DNA from: a virus
Reading direction: 5' to 3' (one strand)
Virus record (IMG/VR): IMGVR_UViG_3300025400_000036
Span: 1 to 40,991 of that record
DNA length: 40,991 nt
Part shown: piece by piece, positions 1 to 8,872 of the stretch
Layout of the letters: the number at the start of each line of letters is the position of its first letter
Numbering within the stretch: the first letter of the stretch is position 1
Notes under the pieces: model-generated
What the model saw: only the letters and a program-made list of their open reading frames with translations
What the model was told of the DNA's origin: nothing
Databases searched by the model: none
Position numbers and translations under genes: made by a program

Positions 1-1
1 C

Positions 2-988
2 ATCTCGGTTGCCTATTTGCAGAACACCAACAACTTCATTGCGGACACGGTTTTCCCTGTCATCCCAGTGGACAAGAAGTCGAACCTCTACTTCAAGTAC
101 ACGAAGGACGACTGGTTCCGTGACGAGGCTCAGCGTCGTGCCGACGGAACTGCCTCAGCAGGTTCGGGCTACGGCTTGACCACCGACACCTACATGGCAG
201 ACGTTTTCGCCTTCCACAAGGACATCGGTGACCAGACCCGTGCCAACTCGGACAACCCCCTCAACCCCGACATGGAAGCGACCCAGTTCGTGACCCAGCG
301 TTTGCTGCTCCGTCGTGAGGTTCAGTGGGCTAACGACTACTTTCAGGGTAACGTTTGGGGAACCACCATTCAGGGTGTAGCCGCTTCGGCAACGCCTACG
401 ACTGGTGTTTCCACCTACGTCTGGTCTGACTACATCGGTGCGACCTCTTACAAGTCGAACCCCATCACCGACGTGGAAGTCGCTAAGGCTTACGTCTTGC
501 AGACCACGGGCTACGAGCCGAACACGCTTGTTTTGGGCTACAAGGTTTTCCAAACCTTGAAGAACCACCCTCTGCTCGTTGACCGCTACAAGTACACGCA
601 ATCTGGCGCAATCGTCACTGAGGACTTGCTGGCGCAATTGTTCGGTGTTGACCGTGTCCTCGTTGCTAAGGCTGTAGTGAACGGCGCACAGGAGCAGGCT
701 CAGACCACCGCTGGTGTTCTGCCTACCAACGTTTCCGCCACGAACTACCAGTTCACCGTAGGTAACAACTGCCTGCTCTGCTACACCGCCCCGAACCCCG
801 GTCTGATGACCCCTTCGGCTGGCTACACGTTCATGTGGACGGGTGTATCGGGCGGTCTTGGAACCACCGTTGGTGTCTCACGCTTCCGTATGGAAGAGTT
901 GAAGGCTGACCGTGTTGAGGGTGAAATCGCCTTCGACAACAAGGTCGTCGCCTCTGACTTGGGATACTTCTGGCAGAACATCATCTAA
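2..988 (+). CDS. Major capsid protein, 5' end outside the window
   Basis: The reading frame is already open at the left edge (it reads ISVAYLQNTNNF) and ends with TAA at 986-988, so at least 328 C-terminal residues are present. A TTG at position 17 lies inside the frame but is unlikely to be the true start, because coding sense continues upstream of it. The segment around FPVIPVDKKSNLYFKY, then DDWFRDEAQRRADGT, STGY-type glycine turns, and a TDTYMADVFAFHKDI stretch followed by DQTRAN is the pattern I know from many siphophage major capsid proteins of HK97 fold. These assemble the icosahedral head. The position upstream of neck genes and the strong double hairpin after the stop fit a very highly expressed capsid gene. 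I am confident of capsid identity, less so of the exact family. Confidence 0.85.
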   Translation: MSVAYLQNTNNFIADTVFPVIPVDKKSNLYFKYTKDDWFRDEAQRRADGTASAGSGYGLTTDTYMADVFAFHKDIGDQTRANSDNPLNPDMEATQFVTQRLLLRREVQWANDYFQGNVWGTTIQGVAASATPTTGVSTYVWSDYIGATSYKSNPITDVEVAKAYVLQTTGYEPNTLVLGYKVFQTLKNHPLLVDRYKYTQSGAIVTEDLLAQLFGVDRVLVAKAVVNGAQEQAQTTAGVLPTNVSATNYQFTVGNNCLLCYTAPNPGLMTPSAGYTFMWTGVSGGLGTTVGVSRFRMEELKADRVEGEIAFDNKVVASDLGYFWQNII

Positions 989-1001
989 GGATGATTTCCG
1001 C

Positions 1002-1060
1002 CTAGCGGTTTCGCTAGTGAAATCCCCCTCAGCCTTCGGGTTGGGGGGGATTTTGCTTTG
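1002..1060 (+). terminator. Double hairpin with rho-independent terminator after the capsid gene
   Basis: Two hairpins follow the capsid stop. The first is CTAGCG-GTTT-CGCTAG at 1002-1017. The second pairs AAATCCCCC plus AGCC with GG-TT-GGGGGGGATTT across a TTCG loop at 1020-1054 and runs into a T-rich tract. The second is a classic intrinsic terminator. A copy of the TAGTGAAAT motif (1015-1023) sits exactly between them. Termination here would uncouple capsid mRNA from the downstream genes. Confidence 0.85.
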
Positions 1061-1067
1061 TTGAGTG

Positions 1068-1076
1068 TGCTACAGT
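1068..1076 (+). promoter_or_regulatory. Extended -10 promoter, probably leaderless
   Basis: TGCTACAGT is a TGN-extended -10 element placed 7 nt upstream of the ATG at 1084. No convincing -35 is present, as is usual for extended -10 promoters. The predicted transcript would start at or next to the start codon. It lies just after the terminator, where a new promoter would be needed. The same arrangement recurs at 8857 and 9180. Confidence 0.5.
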
Positions 1077-1083
1077 AATCACC

Positions 1084-1365
1084 ATGACAAAGAACTTTCG
1101 TGCCTTAGCATTTCTTGACTTTTACGGTCGCTCATCCATGAACGCTGGTGAAATCGGCACTTTCAACCCAGAGGATGACGGCTTCAAGGTGCTTATTGAG
1201 CGTGGTCTTATTGAGGTTCTGCCAGACACGGTGGAAACCGCACCAGTAAGCGAGCCTGAAACCGCCCCAACCGATGCTGAAGTCGTTGAGGAAGTAAAGG
1301 TCGTTCGCACTGCGAAGCAGACCGCCAAGAAAACTACTGCCAAAAAGGTTGCCCCAAAGGCGTAG
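1084..1365 (+). CDS. Small protein with acidic middle and Lys/Ala-rich tail, unknown function
   Basis: A 93-residue protein. The N-terminal part (residues about 1-50) is compact, with a LDFYGRSSMNAGEIGTF turn and a GFKVLIERGLIEVL segment. The middle is acidic and proline/threonine-rich, and the tail is basic (KKTTAKKVAPKA), resembling histone H1-type tails. No Shine-Dalgarno sequence precedes the ATG; an extended -10 ends 7 nt upstream, so a leaderless message is plausible. The stop is TAG followed directly by TGA, within a TAGTGAAAT motif. Its place after the capsid gene suggests a virion or DNA-associated role, but that is inference. The N-terminal part loosely resembles the product at 14412-14681 in layout (compact start, then an acidic Pro/Thr tail). 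I do not recognise the family. Confidence 0.65.
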   Translation: MTKNFRALAFLDFYGRSSMNAGEIGTFNPEDDGFKVLIERGLIEVLPDTVETAPVSEPETAPTDAEVVEEVKVVRTAKQTAKKTTAKKVAPKA

Positions 1366-1375
1366 TGAAATACCG

Positions 1376-1403
1376 TTGACGCTACGGCGCAATGATGTAT
1401 GCT
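1376..1403 (+). promoter_or_regulatory. Sigma70-type promoter for the 1410 gene
   Basis: TTGACG at 1376-1381, a 16-bp spacer and TATGCT at 1398-1403. The -10 ends 6 nt before the ATG at 1410, which would give a leaderless transcript. A TAGTGAAAT motif (1363-1371) lies immediately upstream of the -35. Confidence 0.5.
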
Positions 1404-1409
1404 TTGCGT

Positions 1410-1670
1410 ATGACACTACGGCAAGCGCAACAACTCGTTGTAAAGACCTCGTATTGTAGAGGTTTCACCTTTATTGATTCGCTTGATAAAGACGACTTGG
1501 CAGTATTCAATGAGTGGATAAAGGACAAGAAACCCGCTGGTTTTATCGCCCGTGTGGTGAAAGCGGACGGGCGTTTCCTACACGAAAAGACCATGAAGCG
1601 TCACCTTGACGGACAGTGCCACTGCCCTGATAAGACCAAGTTCAAGGGTGTCTATAATGTCTCTGCGTGA
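1410..1670 (+). CDS. Small protein of unknown function
   Basis: An 86-residue protein beginning MTLRQAQQLVV. I chose the ATG at 1410 because a promoter -10 ends 6 nt before it; in-frame ATGs at 1392 and 1395 would lie inside that promoter. It is rich in basic and aromatic residues, with a SLDKDDLAVFNEWIKDKKPAGFIARV stretch (split here at residues about 30-55) and a C-terminal HLDGQCHCPDK segment. The single CHC plus a nearby His might bind metal, but this is not a recognised zinc motif. The gene overlaps the phosphoesterase gene by 14 bp, so the two are probably translationally coupled. The family is unknown to me. Confidence 0.6.
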   Translation: MTLRQAQQLVVKTSYCRGFTFIDSLDKDDLAVFNEWIKDKKPAGFIARVVKADGRFLHEKTMKRHLDGQCHCPDKTKFKGVYNVSA

Positions 1671-2883
1671 TGCTGAAAAAGTCTTGCCACAGCGTCGGAC
1701 GAACGCAATCCCCAAAGGCAACGAACTGCAAATCAAGTGGGATGGCAAAAAGGGCTTTATTGACGCACCGCCAATGGCAGGTGAACCAGATGAGGGCATT
1801 TGGGCAGAAGTTATTGCCGACTGGGGCTTAGACCCTAACCTTACTGAAATCGTAGAGGGTTCGGTTCACATCCGAGCGTGGGATACGAACGTAGGCGACG
1901 GTGAAATCCGTCGTATGAAGTATTACCGAGCGCAGATACGTTCTCGTGAGGTGACGGGCGATAGAGCCGACATAGAGGCTCTGTGCGCCCTTGTGAGCCG
2001 TTATAAGACACCAAAGAAGCGTATCCCTACCGGAACGGGAAATAGGGCGTTTTTAGCGGTCGTTAGTGACTGGCAGATGGGCAAAAACGAAGGGGGTGGC
2101 TCTGAGGTCACCACCGAGCGTATCTTGCTGGCTTTTGACGGTATTTTGTTCCGCCTGAAAGAACTAGTGAAATCGGGTCGCACCCCAAACATTATTTACA
2201 TTGTGGGTCTGGGCGATTTAATTGAGCAATGTTCGGGACACTACGCAATGCAGGCGTGGAATACAGATTTAGACCGTCGCTCGCAGATGCGTGTTGTTCG
2301 TCGCCTGTTGCTGAAACTTATTGACTTGCTTGTTGATAACTTTGAGATTCCAATTGTTCTCGCAGCAGTACCGGGTAATCATGGTGAAAACCGCAACAGT
2401 TCAGGCAAGGCGTTCACGTCGTGGCTGGACAACGACGATTTGGCGGTCTTTGAGCAGTTAGGTGAAATCCTAAGCGCAAACCCTGAACGTTATGGGCAAG
2501 TAGTTGTTCCTGACTTTGACGAAATCCTGAACAGCGACGACCTCTCAATGACACTAGAAATCTCTGGCGTTCCCGTATCGTTTATTCACGGACACCAGTG
2601 CGCTAAAGGTGGAAAGTCGCAGGCGAAGTTAGAGGGCTGGCTTACGGGGCAAGTTATGGGGCGCACACCCGTATCGCAGTGCGCTATCTTGTTCGCCGGT
2701 CACCTTCACCACTTCATTTGTTCAGAGGAATCGGGTCGCACCGTATTCCAAAGCCCTGCTATGGACGGTGGCTCAAACTGGTTCACGTCAGGCACGGGCA
2801 AGAATAGCCCTGCTGGAATGATTACTATTGGCATTGGACTTGACTACGGTGTTCGTGGTTGGGGCGATTTGGAAATTATTTAG
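1657..2883 (+). CDS. Calcineurin-like metallophosphoesterase (Mre11/SbcD-like)
   Basis: A 408-residue protein from the ATG at 1657, which has AAGGG upstream. A longer GTG start at 1606 is possible but would overlap the upstream gene by more than 60 bp. Phosphoesterase motifs occur in order: SDWQMGK with Asp138, GDLIE with Asp187, GNHGE with Asn241/His242, HGH at 311-313, and GHLHH with His349/His351. The classical first motif D-x-H is altered to D-W-Q here, a change I associate with phage members. The family binds two metal ions and hydrolyses phosphodiesters; actinophage versions are usually annotated as Mre11-like nucleases acting on DNA ends. About 130 N-terminal residues precede the catalytic core. 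The gene sits with a DUF1599-like gene between capsid and fibre genes, so a role in DNA processing or modification is possible. The substrate cannot be read from the sequence. Confidence 0.85.
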   Translation: MSLRDAEKVLPQRRTNAIPKGNELQIKWDGKKGFIDAPPMAGEPDEGIWAEVIADWGLDPNLTEIVEGSVHIRAWDTNVGDGEIRRMKYYRAQIRSREVTGDRADIEALCALVSRYKTPKKRIPTGTGNRAFLAVVSDWQMGKNEGGGSEVTTERILLAFDGILFRLKELVKSGRTPNIIYIVGLGDLIEQCSGHYAMQAWNTDLDRRSQMRVVRRLLLKLIDLLVDNFEIPIVLAAVPGNHGENRNSSGKAFTSWLDNDDLAVFEQLGEILSANPERYGQVVVPDFDEILNSDDLSMTLEISGVPVSFIHGHQCAKGGKSQAKLEGWLTGQVMGRTPVSQCAILFAGHLHHFICSEESGRTVFQSPAMDGGSNWFTSGTGKNSPAGMITIGIGLDYGVRGWGDLEII

Positions 2884-2890
2884 GAGCGTC

Positions 2891-3328
2891 ATGGCAGATA
2901 CAACTTTCACCACAAATAACGGTATTCGTATTCACGCCTACCACCCAGACAACGTAAATATCAACATTGACGACGCAAAGAACCAGTCGTTTGGTGGAAA
3001 AGTTGTTCGTGCTGGCTCTCTAGAGCAAGAGTTCCCCGAAGGTGGCGACCCACGTTTCCGTGCGGTTCTTGCTGAAATGTTGCGTATCCACATTTCCAAA
3101 TCAAGCGACTACGGCACGGGCGATGACGTGTATGCGAACTACCGTGCTGCTGAAATCATTGGCGTTCCGGCGTGGAAGTCGTGCTTTGTTCGTGCTTTGG
3201 AAAAGGTGCAACGTCTGAACAATGCCTTTGGTGGAAAGAAACTCAACCACGAAAACATTGACGACAGCCTGCTTGACCTCGCTAACCAAATCGTTATCAC
3301 GAAGGTTCTGTACGGCTCTAAGGGCTAG
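2891..3328 (+). CDS. DUF1599 / Nmad1-like all-helical protein
   Basis: A 145-residue protein from the ATG at 2891, with TAGGAG 5 nt upstream. The C-terminal part (from about residue 70) has KSSDYGTGDDVYANYRAAE, then a WKSCFVRALEKVQRLNNAF helix, then ENIDDSLLDLANQIVI. The order K..DYG, N, R..K..R and D-x-x-x-D-x-A-N matches my memory of the DUF1599 (nucleotide modification associated domain 1) family found in phages. Comparative genomics links that family to DNA base modification; its biochemistry is not settled. It follows the phosphoesterase by 7 bp, so the two are probably one operon. It could also be read as a remote MazG-like NTP pyrophosphohydrolase. Its stop lies in a TAGTGAAAT motif. 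Confidence 0.6.
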   Translation: MADTTFTTNNGIRIHAYHPDNVNINIDDAKNQSFGGKVVRAGSLEQEFPEGGDPRFRAVLAEMLRIHISKSSDYGTGDDVYANYRAAEIIGVPAWKSCFVRALEKVQRLNNAFGGKKLNHENIDDSLLDLANQIVITKVLYGSKG

Positions 3329-3361
3329 TGAAATAACGAAGTTGTAGCCTAAACTAAGGGC

Positions 3362-6300
3362 ATGGCGTATCCCCTCCCGACAGCGGCTATTTCTGTTTCA
3401 GGTGAAGCAGTACCCACATACCTAACGGGTTCGCTGGCGAGTTCATACTCAACAGGGCAGACATTTACCCTTTCCACCACGACGACGTGGTTGGAAGTTG
3501 GAACAAACGGACAGATTACAGCGAACCCACTCGGAACGTCGGGCTTGTTTGTTGTGGTTGTTGATTTCGGTCTTTCCACAGAGGAACACATCCTTTGCTC
3601 GTCGCTAAACACCTCAACGGGCGTAGTCACGGTTTGGACAGACGGAACCTACAACGGTCGTGGCTGGGATGGAACGACTATTTCAGCACACTCGGCTGGC
3701 TCGTCAAGCAACCTCAACTGCTTTCCAATAGTCGGTGGAACCTACTTTGCTGGCTTGTCTAGCGTCATTTCCACGCTTTCCACCACTTACGCACCCTTGC
3801 TTTCGCCCAGCGTCACCGCCTCAGCGGCGAGTGCGGTTGGTTTGACGGTAAGGGGTGCGGTATCGCAAACTGGTGATTACTTTGACGTAAAAAACTCGGC
3901 AGGAACCATCCTCTACAGCATCAACTCGGCTGGTGCGGTCAACTTCAACGGTTTCACCATCAACACGAACGTTCTGACGGGTCTATCGTCGGTTTCGGCA
4001 ACAGGCAACCAGACCATTATTCAGCCCGGAACCAACCTAGCCACCGTCACAAATGTTGCTACCGCATCGCCGTCGGCAGGCTCACTCACTTTCACCGCCA
4101 ACAACAACTTCGTGGTCGGGCAAATCGTCACTACGTCGGGCATTGCCCCGTCGCAGTTCAACATTTCACTACTGACAGTTACGGCAGTTTCCTCAACGGG
4201 ATTCTCTGTCGCCTCAAATGCTACGGGAACGTATGTTTCTGGTGGAACCGCAACGGCGTGGGCGAACGACTACGCCCTCACGGTGAAAAAGGCAACAGGC
4301 GGTATTTCGTTTCAGGCTGGTAACACTTCAAACATTATTAACGTCAATGACACAATCAACTCGTCTGGGTCTATGACCCTTGTGGGGGCAGGATTTGGTG
4401 GCTCTTTGGCAGTTCAGGGATACGGACAAGCGTATCCAACCATCAACTCTCAACTTCGTGGCAATAGCGGTCTATTTAGCGATTCATATGTCTCAACGCT
4501 TTACTCCAACGCAAACTATCGGCTGTTCCGTGTGGATGGCTGGGGTCGCCTTGCCTCTCTTGGTGATAATCGCCCAGCAACGGTTATCCCTGTTGCGCCG
4601 TCAAACATTACGAGTGTGTCGGGCAACGGCACAACTATTACCGTCAACACCAATAACCACTCTTTTTCGGCCGGTCAGTATGTAGTTATTTCGGGCATTA
4701 CGACTACGACGGCATACAACGGCACTTACCAAATCACGGCAGTATCAACTGGGCAAATCTTTACAGTTAGTGGAACCGCAACAGGAACCGCTACGTTCGG
4801 AACTGCGTCCGTTGCCGTTTCTGCCGTTTCTGCCGGAAACCCAGCGACAAACTACGTCACATACACAACTTCTACCAACCACGGCTTGTGGATTGGTGCG
4901 ACAGTCACCGTAGCAGGCATTACGGGTGCGACAGCATACAACAACTCAAACGCCGTTGTTCTTTCCATTCCATCACCAACAACCTTTGTCCTTTACAACA
5001 CGGCAACGGGTGGCTCGCCGGTTTTCACCTCTGCGACCGTTTCTTACAACACGGCACTTGCCACCCCGTCAAACTCGGCTGGCAACACCACTAACCCGTC
5101 GGACACGTTCCAAGTTGTAGACATTTATCAGAACCCCCGATTTGGTATTTCCAATACGTCGACCGCACTCAACTCGCCTGTCTGGGCGGTCAATGCGTAT
5201 AGTGGAAAGATAATCAACGTCGCCAACGGCTCGGCAACAGGCGACGCTGTGAACTACGGGCAACTTTCCACCTTTGCTGGTGCGACCTCTATTGCTACCG
5301 TCGGCACAGTCACCAGCGGAACGTGGAACGCCACGCCCATTTCCAATACTTACCTTGCTAACTCGTCGGTAACTATTGGCACAACAAGTATTTCACTAGG
5401 CACGACCGCCACAAGTATTTCTAGTCTCGTCGCCCCGTCGGCAGCATTGTTCGCACCAAACATTTCTGTTCCAAACTTTTATGTAAATCCGGGTGGCTAC
5501 CCATCAGCAATTACTTGGTACACGTATGGAACCACTAACGCCCAATACCTCATCCCCGTCGCGAGTGCAACCGGCACATTGACCCTGCCAAACGGCACGG
5601 ACACCCTTGCTGGAATATCGCTGTCGCAAACCTTGACGAACAAGACCATCTCTGGCTCGTCAAACACCCTTTCCAATATCGCCCCAAGTTCCTTGACCGC
5701 AAGTGCCGTGACCGTCGGTTCCACCAGCATTGGTTTAGGTGCGACCGCCACAACGGTGGCAGGTCTGACCTTGACCTCGCCAACTGCCAATAACGCCATT
5801 ATTTCCACCACCGCATCAGGGTCAATACCCCTTGTCATTCGTGGTGTGGTTGCCCAAACCGCTGACCTTGAAGAGTGGCAAAACAGCGCATCAACCGTTT
5901 TGGCAAAAATTGACGCTGGTGGAAACCTTGTAGCGCAAAGCATTACGCCGTCGGGAATTGGAACCGCCACCGCATCAACTCGCTATGTTGGCGGAACAAA
6001 CAACGGTTACCCGACGGTAGGAACATTTACGGTCGGTGATTTCATTGTCGACCACAGCGCAACCATTTGGGTATGTTCGTCTAGTTCGGTCACTTACGCC
6101 CTTACCGCAGCGGTTTCAGGTAGTTCCACCATCACCTACACGACAAGTGCGACTTCCGTGCCAAAGGTGGGCGACTACATCACGGTAACGGGTTTTTCAC
6201 CAACTGCGTTCAACGTCACGGGCTTGGCAGTTATCTCGTCAAACTTTGGCGCAAAGCAGTTCTCGGTTGGCGCATCAGCGTCAGGTCTTACCGCCACAGG

Positions 6301-8017
6301 CACAGGCACGGGTATCACCAACGGGTACTGGTCGCCAACGGAAAGCCAATCCGTAACCACACGTTCCAGCGGTTCGGCAACGGCGCAACTTGGAGAACTC
6401 ACGCTCTTTTCACCATCAGCGACCGCCAACCTGACCTTGACTATGCCAGCGAACCCCGTTGCTGGCTCTCAATACAGCGTTATCAACAACAACGCCACCT
6501 ACTCCGTGAAACTGTCTGGCGCACTTTCACTACAGGGTGTCACAACCACCTTGTATTCTGTTGACCCCGGTGAGGCTTATGGGTTCGTGTATGACGGAAC
6601 GAACTACTGGTACAACACTTGGACTACTGACATCACCAACCTTGTCGGTATCCTGCCTACAACAAACGGTGGAACGGGTCTAAACGGCTTTACGGCGGCT
6701 AACAACGCCCTGTATTCCACCTCTGCCTCTGTCTTGACCGCAGGCACTCTGCCTATCGTCGCTGGTGGAACGGGTGCTACAAGCGCATCTGGGGTGCTTA
6801 CAAACATTGGTGCTTCACCAGCCACAGGCTCGTCGTCTATCTCAACCGTCGGAACCATCACCTCTGGTGTCTGGCAAGGAACGGCGATTTCCAATACATA
6901 CATCGCCAACCCCTCTGTGACCGTCGGCTCTACCACGATTTCACTAGGCTCAACGGCGACCGCCATTACGGGTCTTACCCTGTCGGGCACGGCGAACACG
7001 TTTAGTGGAATCCCTGCGAGTGCGCTCTCTGCGTCGGCAGTCACTATTGGCACGACAACCATTGGACTGGGCGCAACTTCCACCACAGTCAACGGGTTGA
7101 CGATTGCTGGTGCGACGGCGACCAACCCTGCCGGTAGTTACCCCGGATTTATTGTGTTCTCTAGCGGCCCAACGGGATTTACCCAAATTACAGGGACTAC
7201 GGCGACGGGAAATAACTACCTTACGTTGCCTAACATTTCGGGTAGCGACACACTTGTAGCGGTTTCAGTCGCACAAACCCTTACCAACAAGACCCTTACC
7301 TCGCCAACTGCCACAAACGCCGTGATAAACACCACAGCGACAGGCACGGTTCCTTTGACTATCAACGGAATTGCCTCGCAAACTGCCGACTATTTGGACA
7401 TCAAGAACTCGGCTGGCACAATCCTTTTCAGCATCAGTTCGGCTGGTTTGGTATCGGCAACGAACTACATTCAGGGCGCACAGGGAATCACCGTAAATAC
7501 GTCATCTACGGGTAGTTCGTCGGATGCCGTCACCCTTACAGACCGTTCCTCAACAGCAACACCAAAGTCGGTAAGCCTGCGAGCCAAATCTGCCAGTAGC
7601 GGTGGCGGTTTGGAAGCCATCAACGACGCTTTCAGCCAGTCAATTATGAGCCTCACAAACACGGGGGCGTTTTCTAGTTTTGGTGGAACAGTATTCTGGT
7701 CTATCAACTCGGTCACGGCATCCGCCTATACAACGGTTCTTAGCGACGGTGGCGCACTGATTACCCTTAGTGCCGCCTCTGCCACAACCGTCACTATTCC
7801 ACCAGCCTCATCAGTTGCCTATCCCGTAGGAACGCAGTTGAACATTGTCGGAACGGCAGCATCAGCAAATACCGTCACTATTCAGGGTGGCAGTGGCGTT
7901 ACTATCCAATCTACGGGTGCTACGTCGTCAGCCCCTAAACTACGAACGCAGTATTCATCAGCATCAGTTATCCAATACGCAACTAACACTTGGCTCGTGG
8001 TGGGAGACATTGCCTAA
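3362..8017 (+). CDS. Giant Ser/Thr/Gly-rich fibre protein with internal repeats
   Basis: A 1551-residue protein, very rich in Ser, Thr, Gly, Ala and Asn and almost without Cys or Trp, typical of a beta-structured phage fibre. Within it are: four copies of an SVTIGTTSISLGTTAT-type unit (residues about 675, 785, 1185 and 1225); three copies of a RGAVSQTGDYFDVKNSAGTI-type unit (near residues 160, 825 and 1340); two copies of VGTVTSGTWNATPIS; a GGTG segment near 1105; and several Ig-like HGLWIGATVTVAGI modules between about 420 and 560. The C-terminus, ending in NTWLVVGDIA, resembles fibre ends. The ATG at 3362 lies 6 nt after TAAACT, so initiation may be leaderless. Placement between capsid and neck genes would fit a head or neck fibre as well as a tail fibre; I cannot decide. 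Confidence 0.75.
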   Translation: MAYPLPTAAISVSGEAVPTYLTGSLASSYSTGQTFTLSTTTTWLEVGTNGQITANPLGTSGLFVVVVDFGLSTEEHILCSSLNTSTGVVTVWTDGTYNGRGWDGTTISAHSAGSSSNLNCFPIVGGTYFAGLSSVISTLSTTYAPLLSPSVTASAASAVGLTVRGAVSQTGDYFDVKNSAGTILYSINSAGAVNFNGFTINTNVLTGLSSVSATGNQTIIQPGTNLATVTNVATASPSAGSLTFTANNNFVVGQIVTTSGIAPSQFNISLLTVTAVSSTGFSVASNATGTYVSGGTATAWANDYALTVKKATGGISFQAGNTSNIINVNDTINSSGSMTLVGAGFGGSLAVQGYGQAYPTINSQLRGNSGLFSDSYVSTLYSNANYRLFRVDGWGRLASLGDNRPATVIPVAPSNITSVSGNGTTITVNTNNHSFSAGQYVVISGITTTTAYNGTYQITAVSTGQIFTVSGTATGTATFGTASVAVSAVSAGNPATNYVTYTTSTNHGLWIGATVTVAGITGATAYNNSNAVVLSIPSPTTFVLYNTATGGSPVFTSATVSYNTALATPSNSAGNTTNPSDTFQVVDIYQNPRFGISNTSTALNSPVWAVNAYSGKIINVANGSATGDAVNYGQLSTFAGATSIATVGTVTSGTWNATPISNTYLANSSVTIGTTSISLGTTATSISSLVAPSAALFAPNISVPNFYVNPGGYPSAITWYTYGTTNAQYLIPVASATGTLTLPNGTDTLAGISLSQTLTNKTISGSSNTLSNIAPSSLTASAVTVGSTSIGLGATATTVAGLTLTSPTANNAIISTTASGSIPLVIRGVVAQTADLEEWQNSASTVLAKIDAGGNLVAQSITPSGIGTATASTRYVGGTNNGYPTVGTFTVGDFIVDHSATIWVCSSSSVTYALTAAVSGSSTITYTTSATSVPKVGDYITVTGFSPTAFNVTGLAVISSNFGAKQFSVGASASGLTATGTGTGITNGYWSPTESQSVTTRSSGSATAQLGELTLFSPSATANLTLTMPANPVAGSQYSVINNNATYSVKLSGALSLQGVTTTLYSVDPGEAYGFVYDGTNYWYNTWTTDITNLVGILPTTNGGTGLNGFTAANNALYSTSASVLTAGTLPIVAGGTGATSASGVLTNIGASPATGSSSISTVGTITSGVWQGTAISNTYIANPSVTVGSTTISLGSTATAITGLTLSGTANTFSGIPASALSASAVTIGTTTIGLGATSTTVNGLTIAGATATNPAGSYPGFIVFSSGPTGFTQITGTTATGNNYLTLPNISGSDTLVAVSVAQTLTNKTLTSPTATNAVINTTATGTVPLTINGIASQTADYLDIKNSAGTILFSISSAGLVSATNYIQGAQGITVNTSSTGSSSDAVTLTDRSSTATPKSVSLRAKSASSGGGLEAINDAFSQSIMSLTNTGAFSSFGGTVFWSINSVTASAYTTVLSDGGALITLSAASATTVTIPPASSVAYPVGTQLNIVGTAASANTVTIQGGSGVTIQSTGATSSAPKLRTQYSSASVIQYATNTWLVVGDIA

Positions 8018-8844
8018 TGCCTATTCAGGGGATTATCGCCTCTAGCCACTCTCACGGCACTCCGTTTTCACTAGATTTCCTTGTCGCAGGTGGCGGTGGT
8101 GGAGCAGGTGGCGGTACGTCACGTCGTGGTGGTGGTGGCGGTGCTGGCGACCTACGTTCGTCGGTGACCCTTTCCACCGCAGGAGGCAGTTCCACGCCAA
8201 CCCTTGATTCAGCACTAACGGGCATTGGCGTTGGCTCTACGCTCACTATTAGCGTCGGTTCCGCTGGCACATACGGCAACTCAAGCGGCGGTAGTACAAA
8301 TGGTGGAAACTCGGTATTGACTTTTGGGGCAACGACCATCACCTCTCTCGGCGGTGGTTACGGTGGTTACGGCACAACATCCCAGACCGCAGGCAACAAG
8401 GGTGGTTCGGGTGGTGGTGGCGGCGGAAACTCCTCATCTGGCGGTGCTGCCTCTGGTGTGAACACCTTTGCCGGTGGTGCCGCCAACGTGGCAGGAACCT
8501 CTGTAAATGGCGGTGGAGGTGGTGGCGCAGGCGGCGCAGGTGCTACGTCTCTAGCAAGCGGTTCAGGTGGTTTCGGTCTAAGTAGTTCCATTACCGGAAC
8601 TGCCACAACTTATTGCGTTGGTGGCGTTGGAACAGGAACAGCACAATCGGGGCGAACCTACGGATGGGGTGGCGACAGTGAGGTTTCCAATGCAAACAAC
8701 GGCGTGGTGATTGTCCGTTGGCTAACTTCTGCCTATTCGGGAACCCCGACGTTTAGCGGTTTGACGCACGGCTCTATCAGCACAACTGGTTTGTATAGTT
8801 ATGTTGTTATTACTGCCGGAACAAGCGGAACTATGACGTTCTAG
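8017..8844 (+). CDS. Glycine-rich fibre-tip or adhesin-like protein
   Basis: A 275-residue protein whose ATG overlaps the stop of the giant fibre gene (TAATG), so the two are translationally coupled. It starts a glycine-rich domain with DFLVAGGGGGAGGG and holds at least five Gly runs separated by short hydrophobic strands. It then has a NNGVVIVRWL strand, the typical closing strand of the Gly-rich domain found in phage and bacterial adhesins. Such domains can fold as bundles of polyglycine type II helices, as in the gp38-type tip adhesins of T-even-like phages; applying that fold here is inference. The C-terminal 40 residues (from SAYSGTPTFSG) form a separate beta-rich end. Most likely it tips or decorates the fibre made by the preceding gene and contacts the host surface. 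Confidence 0.65.
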   Translation: MPIQGIIASSHSHGTPFSLDFLVAGGGGGAGGGTSRRGGGGGAGDLRSSVTLSTAGGSSTPTLDSALTGIGVGSTLTISVGSAGTYGNSSGGSTNGGNSVLTFGATTITSLGGGYGGYGTTSQTAGNKGGSGGGGGGNSSSGGAASGVNTFAGGAANVAGTSVNGGGGGGAGGAGATSLASGSGGFGLSSSITGTATTYCVGGVGTGTAQSGRTYGWGGDSEVSNANNGVVIVRWLTSAYSGTPTFSGLTHGSISTTGLYSYVVITAGTSGTMTF

Positions 8845-8856
8845 TTTCCTTCACTC

Positions 8857-8865
8857 TGGTATAGT
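8857..8865 (+). promoter_or_regulatory. Extended -10 promoter overlapping a TAGTGAAAT motif
   Basis: TGGTATAGT is a TGN-extended -10 that ends 7 nt before the ATG at 8873, which predicts a leaderless message. The last bases of the -10 are shared with TAGTGAAAT at 8862-8870, so a protein binding that motif would cover the promoter and start site. Confidence 0.5.
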
Positions 8866-8872
8866 GAAATCT

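Noticed and set aside
155-637. 160-residue minus-strand frame opposite the capsid gene
   Set aside because: It is the shadow of a strongly coding plus-strand gene, with Val/Arg-rich composition and no ribosome site.
1608-1658. Possible promoter TTGACGG ... TATAAT inside the 1410 gene
   Set aside because: The spacing between boxes is about 39 bp, far from 17, and TATAAT only reflects the start of the phosphoesterase gene.
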